The notes under the pieces were generated by a model. It did not search any database, was not told where the DNA came from, and saw only the letters and a list, made by a program, of their open reading frames with translations. Source: DATBAX01 sp963762965 (GTDB taxonomy: Bacteria; Acidobacteriota; Terriglobia; Terriglobales; Acidobacteriaceae). Taken from it: 64,000 bases of DNA. The position numbers and the translations under genes are program-made. The stretch's first letter is position 1. Each line of letters opens with the position of its first letter. Positions 1 to 5,650 of this stretch are shown piece after piece. The DNA lies in NCBI GenBank assembly GCA_963762965.1, contig CAVXME010000001.1, positions 3,286,001 to 3,350,000 of the forward strand, in the 5' to 3' direction.

Positions 1-262
1 CAGTGGCAATCGGCTTGTCGCCGATTTTGCACTCCGGCTCGCCCAGCTGGAAGGTCTTTACCTTGGTGCACATCAACAGATAAATCCTGCTGTCGGTCGC
101 GACCTGATAAAAGTGTCCATGCTTGGAGAGGGCGGAGAGCACGCTCCCGCTTACGTTGTACTTGTCGGCAGGCTGGGCCTCTGCGGGGGCCTGGGCGACA
201 GCCGACATCGTCGCCAGTAATGCAATTCCGCCGAATAGAGATTTCAGGAGTGTGCACGACAT
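1..262 (-). CDS. Secreted hypothetical protein, N-terminal part only
   Basis: The reading frame starts at an ATG at 262-260 on the minus strand and runs off the left edge, so only the first 87 residues are visible. Residues 1-25 look like a Sec signal peptide: a short basic start (MSCTLLKSLF), a hydrophobic core, then an AQA-type cleavage region. The mature part contains short beta-prone segments and two Cys in a 'MCTKVKTFQLGEPECKIG' stretch that could pair in the periplasm. I do not recognise a family. A GGAGGTTCC sequence just upstream of the ATG can act as ribosome binding site. The frame and signal peptide are seen; export is inferred. Confidence 0.65.
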   Translation of the reverse strand, partial: MSCTLLKSLFGGIALLATMSAVAQAPAEAQPADKYNVSGSVLSALSKHGHFYQVATDSRIYLLMCTKVKTFQLGEPECKIGDKPIAT

Positions 263-317
263 ACGGAACCTCCGGTGGGGATTCTACACTTTGGCGGCTC
301 CTACACTGCGGAGCCTT

Positions 318-1100
318 TCAGGAGGCCAGCTTCGTGGGCTTCTTGGTGGCGATGCTTTGGGCCACAACCCATGCTGCGGACGCGATGGCCCAGGAGATAA
401 AAAATGCTGTCCACGGCAGCCGCGTTTTCGGGGCGGCCACGATAGCGGGCACCCAAACCAGAATGGTAAACACGCCGATCATGGCGGCTTCGGCAAAAGC
501 GGCTACACGCGGAGAGATGGAGAACAGCACGCCGAGGCCGGCAGCGATGTGTCCGGCGCCCGTCAGGTACGCCCAGCCCGTGCGATAAGGCAGCCACGCC
601 GGCACCAGGTCCACGGTCGCTTGCACATACACGATGTGTGAGAGTCCGATCGGGATAAGCCAAACCGCAAAAAACATCTGCGCGATGCGTATGCTTCGGT
701 CGCTGGTCAACCCTCGCAACGGCGACCCCTCGGGCAGCTCAGCCAGGTTGGCGAACAAAATCCAGCCTCCGGCGAAAAGGACAGCGAGTTCGCCAAATCC
801 GAGCCAGACAGCTTCCATTTTCGGGGCTACGAATATGGCCGGCAATTTGAGCGCGAGCCACACGATGAGATACGGAAACAGGATGCGGGCCGACCATGTC
901 GCCGCAGCTCTCACCAGCAATCCCACACCACCCAGCAGCATGAGGACGCCCGAAGCGTAGGCCAGAGCCGCGCGCCCCGGCACCCATTCGGGGACCGGCT
1001 GCCACACCATGGCAAAATCGCCGTAGATCAGGGCGAGGATACCGAGTCCGATCATCCCGATGGCAAATGCCGTCAATGCAGGCTGCTGGCTTCGCGTCAT
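318..1100 (-). CDS. DoxX-like integral membrane protein with an internal repeat
   Basis: A 260-residue, very hydrophobic protein with about seven to eight predicted membrane helices. It contains two related halves: 'PEWVPGRAALAYASGVLML' in the first and 'PAWLPYRTGWAYLTGAGHI' in the second occupy equivalent positions before a Gly/Ala-rich helix. This suggests a duplicated four-helix DoxX-like unit. DoxX-type proteins are inner-membrane proteins often tied to redox balance, but the substrate here is unknown. I chose the ATG at 1100; a TTG at 1142 would add 14 polar residues and is less likely. It lies behind the secreted protein gene on the same strand, 55 nt apart. The helices and repeat are seen; the family name is a judgement. 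Confidence 0.65.
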   Translation of the reverse strand: MTRSQQPALTAFAIGMIGLGILALIYGDFAMVWQPVPEWVPGRAALAYASGVLMLLGGVGLLVRAAATWSARILFPYLIVWLALKLPAIFVAPKMEAVWLGFGELAVLFAGGWILFANLAELPEGSPLRGLTSDRSIRIAQMFFAVWLIPIGLSHIVYVQATVDLVPAWLPYRTGWAYLTGAGHIAAGLGVLFSISPRVAAFAEAAMIGVFTILVWVPAIVAAPKTRLPWTAFFISWAIASAAWVVAQSIATKKPTKLAS

Positions 1101-1169
1101 AGGCGTTAAAACTATTGAAGAGGATGAGTGGGTGTCAACCAATCGTCGTCGATTTTCATGGGTTAGTGA

Positions 1170-1208
1170 CCGGGTGCCCCGTGTCTCGCCGTTTTTGCGA
1201 GACGCGGG
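1170..1208 (-). repeat. REP-like palindromic unit, copy A
   Basis: A 39-nt unit whose core is the stem GTCTCGC / GCGAGAC around a T-rich loop, with a conserved GGGTGCCCCG head. It lies upstream of the RAYT transposase gene and is identical to copy C except for the first base. Confidence 0.85.
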
Positions 1209-1271
1209 AGCCTACCACTCGGATGTTCACCCATCACAGACGCCTATCCCCGGCATAGCTACTCTTAGCGC

Positions 1272-1838
1272 ATGCCTCAAACTCTGCATCGGTTCTATGG
1301 AGCCAATGATTTGCATTTCGTCACGTTCAGTTGTTATCAACGTCGGCCATTGCTCGACAGCGAAGTCCGCCGTAATTTGCTTCTGAAAATTCTAGAGCGG
1401 GTGCGCCGCCGGTATCGTCTGGTGGTGCTGGCGTATGTTGTCATGCCGGAGCACGTTCATTTGTTATTGAGCGAACCGCAGCGGGAGACGTTGTCCACCG
1501 TCATCCAGGCGTTGAAGCTCGGGTTCGTCCGCAGCTTATATGGGTCTGGAGCCAACTTGAATCCCGGGTCTCGCAAAAGCGGCGAGACCGGGGGCACCCG
1601 GTCTGTTCCTCGGAGATTCTGGGAGCAGCGGTTTTATGACTTTAATGTTCGGACGGAACGTAAACGAGTGGAGAAGCTACGTTACATCCATCGTAATCCG
1701 GTGAAGCGGGGATTGGTGGAATCACCTGAATTGTGGCGTTGGAGCAGCTTTCATTGGTATATGTCTGGCGAGGTGGGGCCGGTGCGCATCAACGACACTG
1801 AGATTTTAGTGATGAAAATCAGGCCGCCTGCAGCTTGA
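1272..1838 (+). CDS. REP-associated tyrosine transposase (RAYT, IS200-like Y1 family)
   Basis: A 188-residue single-strand DNA nuclease of the Y1/HuH type. The metal-binding HuH motif is in 'MPEHVHLLLSEP' (about residues 57-68). The Tyr-containing region 'FWEQRFYDFNV' and the typical RAYT ending 'YIHRNPVKRGLV' followed by 'WRWSSF' are present. Family members are domesticated transposases thought to cut and spread REP hairpins. Copies of such hairpins lie upstream (1170-1208), downstream (1872-1910, 2019-2057) and inside the gene. Codons 98-110 (PGSRKSGETGGTR) are exactly one 39-nt REP unit, codon-aligned and in frame, between the nuclease core and the C-terminal arm. There are no flanking target duplications, consistent with a resident gene rather than an insertion sequence. 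Family call is strong; activity is untested given the insert. Confidence 0.9.
   Translation: MPQTLHRFYGANDLHFVTFSCYQRRPLLDSEVRRNLLLKILERVRRRYRLVVLAYVVMPEHVHLLLSEPQRETLSTVIQALKLGFVRSLYGSGANLNPGSRKSGETGGTRSVPRRFWEQRFYDFNVRTERKRVEKLRYIHRNPVKRGLVESPELWRWSSFHWYMSGEVGPVRINDTEILVMKIRPPAA
1563..1601 (+). repeat. REP-like unit, copy B, inside the RAYT coding sequence
   Basis: A 39-nt unit beginning CCCGGGTCTCGC and ending GGGGCACCCGG, the inverse orientation of copies A and C. It starts exactly on codon 98 of the transposase gene and is 13 codons long, so it leaves the frame open. It differs from the inverse of copy A at only a few positions. Confidence 0.85.
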
Positions 1839-1871
1839 TCGAAAAGGTTTCTACTCTCATTATCATCGAAT

Positions 1872-1910
1872 GCGGGTGCCCCGTGTCTCGCCGTTTTTGC
1901 GAGACGCGGG
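1872..1910 (-). repeat. REP-like palindromic unit, copy C
   Basis: Same orientation as copy A and 38 of 39 bases identical to it. It lies 34 nt after the transposase stop codon. With copy D it forms an inverted pair separated by 108 nt, as in BIME-type arrangements. Confidence 0.85.
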
Positions 1911-2018
1911 AGTCACGGCAGTGTCGTTCTAGGCTTTTGTCCGAAGTACGGTTCCCAAGTTTCACAAAAGCAGTGCAAGGGACGCGTCGGATGCGGATTG
2001 ATGGGTCAGTGGTGGATT

Positions 2019-2057
2019 CCCAGGTCTCGCAAATGCGGCGAGACCTGGGGCACCCGG
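2019..2057 (+). repeat. REP-like palindromic unit, copy D
   Basis: Begins CCCAGGTCTCGC and ends CTGGGGCACCCGG, same orientation as copy B. Changes in the outer stem are paired (CCCAGG with CCTGGG), so the hairpin is kept although the sequence differs. It ends 9 nt before the stop codon of the next gene. The remaining sequence between 1839 and 2065 holds no gene I can support. Confidence 0.85.
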
Positions 2058-2065
2058 TAGGTGAA

Positions 2066-2752
2066 TCATTCCATGTATTGCTTCACCAGCGTATCGAACT
2101 CCTCAGAAGAAGTGCAGGTTTTCTCCTCTGCTGATGGGAGCGTCACCGTGCATTGCACTGGTGCTACCTCCCAGTACTTTTTGACCTTATCAGAGTGCCA
2201 CATGTATTGAGCGTAGACCTTGCCTTCGAAAGCGTCAGACACCACTTTGTTTACAAAGATCGTTCCCGAGGACGTTTTTGCATCAGTGCTGTCATACTGC
2301 ACGAAGCATTTGTTCAGTTTTTCGTTGTAGTGGTTTGAGAATGACGCTAACTGCTGGTTCTCGAAACCATCGCGCTTGAATGCTTCTTGCGCCCACTTCG
2401 AACACTTTTCCTGAAGCTCAAGGCTGACCGCGTTCGGTTGGGCTTCTTGGCTTCCTTGGTTTTGCTGAGCGCTCTGATGCCTTCCTCGTGCGACAGGTAA
2501 CACGATCAGCCCAACTTGGGCTAGCGTGGCGAATAGAATAACCCAAGTGGCATACTCGACTCGTTTTCCAGACTTCTCAGCGCGTGCGCTGAAGTCGGCA
2601 AGTCGTTTGCTGGATTCAATCAGCCGCTTCGTGTGGCGAAGCTCAAGCTCCGTTTTAGCAGCTTCCCGGGAGGCGTTACCCGGTGAGTTCATCCGCACCC
2701 TGCTCAGTAATTCATCGTCGGGCACTTGGTCAATTTGTGAGGTGTCACCCAT
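2066..2752 (-). CDS. Hypothetical single-pass membrane protein with charged N-terminal helix
   Basis: A 228-residue protein. Residues 1-65 are charged and helical (probable short coiled coil 'ELELRHTKRLIESSKRLADF'). Residues 67-88 form one membrane segment followed by Arg residues. The remainder, about 90-228, is a soluble domain with four Cys, in 'LQEKCSKWAQEAF', 'KLNKCFVQYDS', 'APVQCTVTL' and 'EKTCTSSEE'. I do not recognise the family. The region to about 3.4 kb looks less GC-rich than its surroundings and holds only small orphan genes, so it may be acquired DNA. Length and continuous frame support a real gene; function unknown. Confidence 0.6.
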   Translation of the reverse strand: MGDTSQIDQVPDDELLSRVRMNSPGNASREAAKTELELRHTKRLIESSKRLADFSARAEKSGKRVEYATWVILFATLAQVGLIVLPVARGRHQSAQQNQGSQEAQPNAVSLELQEKCSKWAQEAFKRDGFENQQLASFSNHYNEKLNKCFVQYDSTDAKTSSGTIFVNKVVSDAFEGKVYAQYMWHSDKVKKYWEVAPVQCTVTLPSAEEKTCTSSEEFDTLVKQYME

Positions 2753-2774
2753 GATGCCATCAAATCCCTTTAAG

Positions 2775-2993
2775 CTATCGCAGCTTCTTCGCCGGATTGC
2801 TTTTCTGTATCTGCTTCCTCCCTTTGCTCAGTCCTACTAGAGCTTGGAGGGCGCGTTTTGCAGTCTTAAGTTCAATTTGCCATTTTCCGGCTACGCCGCG
2901 GACGACTGGCCTCCCATCGCGAGGCTCGTGGACAAAAGTCTTCAACTGCTTTATCAGAGTTTCCAGTTTCTTAATATCTGACTTTAGGGTCAT
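2775..2993 (-). CDS. Small basic hypothetical protein
   Basis: A 72-residue Lys/Arg-rich protein with two amphipathic helices ('SDIKKLETLIKQLKTFV' and 'WQIELKTAKRALQALVGL') separated by a short loop, ending in a basic tail. It has no signal peptide or membrane segment. It is upstream of, and on the same strand as, the 2066-2752 gene, with 22 nt between them, so the two may be cotranscribed. The composition fits a small DNA-, RNA- or protein-binding factor, but that is only a guess. Short length keeps confidence moderate. Confidence 0.45.
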   Translation of the reverse strand: MTLKSDIKKLETLIKQLKTFVHEPRDGRPVVRGVAGKWQIELKTAKRALQALVGLSKGRKQIQKSNPAKKLR

Positions 2994-3126
2994 TTAGAGG
3001 AGAGTATATCGGTGTGCGGTCGGTGTCTATGGTCCGCACCCGAGAGCTTCCAGTTTGGTGTAGAGTGTGAAACGTGTGGGTAGTTCTTCTACACCTCACG
3101 TTTAGCATCTGACCGAGCAATAGTCG

Positions 3127-3396
3127 ATGGCGCGAACGAAAGCAATTTCGGTAGCACTCGCTGCCGTTGTGGCAGTCAGCACGATTGGGTTGTATTTTGC
3201 CCACAAGCAGGTACACAGTCAGATTATTACTGTTTATTACGGCACCGACCCTAAAGACAATGAAACGTTCGTCGCAAAAGGGCGATGTGCTATCACACAA
3301 AACGGAGATCTCTACTCAGTAGTATTCACCGAGCAAGATGGCACCCACCGCGAGATACACGGTGCCACTCGTGTATTTGTAGAAGATCTGAAGTGA
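3127..3396 (+). CDS. Small exported or membrane-anchored hypothetical protein
   Basis: An 89-residue protein. Residues 1-24 (MARTKAISVALAAVVAVSTI and on) form an N-terminal hydrophobic helix preceded by basic residues, either an uncleaved anchor or a signal peptide. The rest, about 30-89, alternates short beta-prone stretches ('QIITVYYGTD', 'LYSVVFTEQDG', 'ATRVFVEDLK') and resembles a small beta domain. No family recognised. It ends 13 nt before the converging end of pdxS. The open frame and sensible N-terminus are the only support. Confidence 0.45.
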   Translation: MARTKAISVALAAVVAVSTIGLYFAHKQVHSQIITVYYGTDPKDNETFVAKGRCAITQNGDLYSVVFTEQDGTHREIHGATRVFVEDLK

Positions 3397-3409
3397 TGGT
3401 TACAACCTC

Positions 3410-4330
3410 CTACCAACCCCTAGTCTGCAGCATGTGCGCTTCATCCAGCGCTGCTATGGCCAATCCCTTCATCGCCCCCGTCAGATCCTCGCTGACTTCA
3501 AGTAATACTTTAGGGTCGTTGAAGTGGGTGGCGGCTTTGACGATGGCGCGGGCGCGCTTGGCGGCTTCGGCGGGTTCGGCGAAAGTGGTGGAATCTTTCA
3601 TGAAGATGCCGGAGCCGACGAAGACGGCTTCGGCGCCGAGTTGCATGACCAGGGCGGCGTCGGCGGGGGTGGCGATGCCTCCGGCGGAGAAATTCGGGAC
3701 GGGCAGCTTCCCTGCCTTGGCGACCATCTTGATCAGTTCATACGGCGCGCCGTGTTCTTTGGCTTTGGCGTAGAGTTCTTCTTCGCCGAGCACGGTGAGA
3801 ATTTTCATCTCCTGCACGATCTGGCGGATGTGCTTGACGGCGTGGACCACGTCTCCGGTGCCGGCTTCGCCTTTGGTGCGGATCATGGCTGCGCCTTCGG
3901 CGATGCGGCGCAGGGCTTCTCCCAGATTGCGAGCGCCGCAGACGAATGGGACTTTGTAGGCGTGCTTATCGACGTGATGGGCTTCGTCGGCGGGAGTGAG
4001 AACCTCGGATTCGTCGATGTAGTCCACACCCAGCTCTTGAAGTATTTGGGCTTCCGCAAAATGGCCGATGCGGCACTTGGCCATGACCGGGATCGACACG
4101 ACGGCCATAATCTCGCGGATCTTTTTCGGAGAGGCCATGCGGGCCACGCCGCCTTCGGCGCGGATTTGGGCAGGCACGCGCTCGAGCGCCATGACGGCCA
4201 CGGCTCCGGCCTTTTCGGCGATTTCCGCCTGTTCGGCGTTGGTGACGTCCATGATGACGCCGCCTTTGAGCATTTCGGCGAGGCCGGTCTTGAGGCGAAG
4301 GCTGGTGGAGCTGCCGTTGTTTTGGGACAT
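3410..4330 (-). CDS. pdxS: Pyridoxal 5'-phosphate synthase, PdxS subunit
   Basis: Makes the vitamin B6 cofactor PLP from ribose 5-phosphate, glyceraldehyde 3-phosphate and ammonia in the cytoplasm (DXP-independent route). The 306-residue length and near-complete match to the family are clear. Visible active-site residues are D28 in 'GGVIMDVTNAEQA', the Schiff-base lysine K85 in 'PVMAKCRIGHF' and K153 in 'MIRTKGEAGTGD'. PdxS normally works with the glutaminase PdxT, which supplies ammonia; no pdxT is adjacent, so it must lie elsewhere or free ammonium is used. The start ATG follows a typical short polar leader (MSQNNGSSTSLRLKTG). Converges with the small gene at 3127-3396. Confidence 0.97.
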   Translation of the reverse strand: MSQNNGSSTSLRLKTGLAEMLKGGVIMDVTNAEQAEIAEKAGAVAVMALERVPAQIRAEGGVARMASPKKIREIMAVVSIPVMAKCRIGHFAEAQILQELGVDYIDESEVLTPADEAHHVDKHAYKVPFVCGARNLGEALRRIAEGAAMIRTKGEAGTGDVVHAVKHIRQIVQEMKILTVLGEEELYAKAKEHGAPYELIKMVAKAGKLPVPNFSAGGIATPADAALVMQLGAEAVFVGSGIFMKDSTTFAEPAEAAKRARAIVKAATHFNDPKVLLEVSEDLTGAMKGLAIAALDEAHMLQTRGW

Positions 4331-4368
4331 GGTGGGCTCTTTTCTGGGGGTTGGCTTTCGGAAGCGGC

Positions 4369-4563
4369 TATCAGCTCTCAGCCGTCAGCTATCAGCTAAC
4401 CCTTTGTTTATTTTACATGCCGGGGCTGGGTTTCACCATGTTGGGCTGGAGTTGTGGCGGCGTTGGCAAACAGCAGATTCCTCGCTTTGCTCGGAATGAC
4501 AATTGGTGGGGATTGATGTGGGTTGCGCTCGCTTTGCTCGCTGGACAGCCGAGGCGGCTGTCC
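4369..4563. repeat. Repeat-rich intergenic stretch between pdxS and the thioesterase gene
   Basis: Three different short repeat types sit in this gap. At 4369-4397 there are imperfect direct repeats of TCAGCT. Around 4470-4501 there is a TTCCTCG...CTCGGAATGACAA segment that matches one end of the element at 28180-28268. At 4543-4563 there is a palindrome (GGACAGCC / GGCTGTCC). No coding sequence is supported here. Confidence 0.6.
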
Positions 4564-4585
4564 CTACGTGGGCATTGCTGGTTTC

Positions 4586-5059
4586 TTACTTCTTTACATA
4601 CTTAGCGAACATTTTTTCTGGGTCTATGGCGATGAATGTTCCCTGGCTGCGGGCCAGGACCTCGTTCTTTTTGTTGAGAATTTCGGCGGCATTGATGTGG
4701 ATGCGGCCTTCCACGCTGACTTCCCGGCCTTCGGCGCGAAGTGGCTGGTGCAAGGGTACAGGTTTGAGATATTCCACGGTCATCTCCCGGGTCAGGGCGA
4801 CCACGTCGCGGAGTTTGTTGACCTTGCCCATGGCGTCGTCGAGGATGGTGGCGATGATGCCGCCGTGGCAGTGCCCGGGAGGGCCGGTGTAGCGTTTGCT
4901 GAGGCGAAAATGGCAGACAAAGCGCTTGCTGTCTTCGTCATAAACAAACTTCAGGCGCATGCCTTGGGGATTGTCCTGGCCGCAGGCAAAACAGTAGTTC
5001 TTTCGCTGGCGGTCGTAGCGTGCATGGTGCCCGCGGCCGGGGGTCTTCTTCTTCGCCAT
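4586..5059 (-). CDS. PaaI-like hot-dog fold thioesterase
   Basis: A 157-residue acyl-CoA thioesterase of the PaaI/4HBT superfamily, cytoplasmic. The N-terminal 'CFACGQDNPQGMRLKF' block (residues 23-38) is common in this branch. The hot-dog helix carries 'CHGGIIATILDDAMG' (64-78) with the HGG motif at 65-67 and an acidic D74, in the position where the family has its catalytic Asp or Glu. The later strands 'LTREMTVEYLKPVP' fit the fold. The acyl substrate cannot be read from sequence. A basic N-terminus (MAKKKTPGRGHHARYDRQRK) is unusual for the family but in frame. It is transcribed divergently from the cytochrome c gene across about 100 nt. Confidence 0.85.
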   Translation of the reverse strand: MAKKKTPGRGHHARYDRQRKNYCFACGQDNPQGMRLKFVYDEDSKRFVCHFRLSKRYTGPPGHCHGGIIATILDDAMGKVNKLRDVVALTREMTVEYLKPVPLHQPLRAEGREVSVEGRIHINAAEILNKKNEVLARSQGTFIAIDPEKMFAKYVKK

Positions 5060-5162
5060 TCCGTGTTCCTCTGCTAAACGTTATCATTAACGCTTTGAGT
5101 TTGTGGTAAAGGTAGTTGGCAGGCCATACAAATCATGAACCGGGACCACCGGGATAGGAGCC

Positions 5163-5528
5163 ATGCTAGTGAAATTCGAGAACGTATTCTCATACAGGAA
5201 AGCGTTACTGGTGTTACTGGCAGTGTGCGGTTCGTTTACTTTGTTGTCCGCCGAGACCGCCTCGAAAACCGCGGCTGGCGAGGCGGTTTACAAATCGCAC
5301 TGCGTGCTTTGCCACGGCGTGGATGGCATGGGAAAAACCACGCTGGGCTTGCAGCTCAAAGCCTTTGACCTGCATGGCAAAGACGTCCAGAAACTGACGG
5401 ACGCCCAACTGAAACAGGTGATTTCCGAGGGCAAGGACAACATGCCTCCGTTCAGTGAGCAACTCACCGGGGCTGAGATCGATGATCTGATTAAGTACGT
5501 GCGCACGTTTGGGAAAGCGGCGAAATAG
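5163..5528 (+). CDS. Small monohaem c-type cytochrome
   Basis: A 121-residue periplasmic electron carrier. Residues 1-31 are an N-terminal hydrophobic signal or anchor. The haem-binding CXXCH is 'CVLCH' at 47-51, preceded by 'GEAVYKSHC' as in class I cytochromes (cytochrome cbb3 subunit III/cytochrome c551 type). M94 in 'KDNMPPFSEQL' is the probable distal ligand, and 'IDDLIKYVRTF' is the conserved C-terminal helix. GGAG at 5156-5159 supports the ATG at 5163. No oxidase genes adjoin it, so its partner is unknown. Confidence 0.9.
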   Translation: MLVKFENVFSYRKALLVLLAVCGSFTLLSAETASKTAAGEAVYKSHCVLCHGVDGMGKTTLGLQLKAFDLHGKDVQKLTDAQLKQVISEGKDNMPPFSEQLTGAEIDDLIKYVRTFGKAAK

Positions 5529-5582
5529 GTGGGACCGAGAATCTTAAAATTTGCAGTCGCTCCCTGAGCTTCCGTCCTGCTT

Positions 5583-5588
5583 TATAAT
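5583..5588 (+). promoter_or_regulatory. -10 element upstream of uvrA
   Basis: A consensus TATAAT 63 nt before the chosen uvrA start. No convincing -35 is seen at 16-18 nt, and I see no LexA-like palindrome in the 5529-5650 gap, so damage control of this uvrA is not evident from sequence. Confidence 0.5.
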
Positions 5589-5650
5589 AGAGAGATTCGC
5601 TCGCGCTTTTGGGGCCATCTGAGGGCCCGGCGACGCGGAAACTCTTACCG

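Noticed and set aside
3524..4399. Long open frame on the plus strand opposite pdxS
   Set aside because: Its product is a Gly/Phe/Asp/His-rich string typical of the reverse frame of a conserved gene; pdxS on the other strand is certain.
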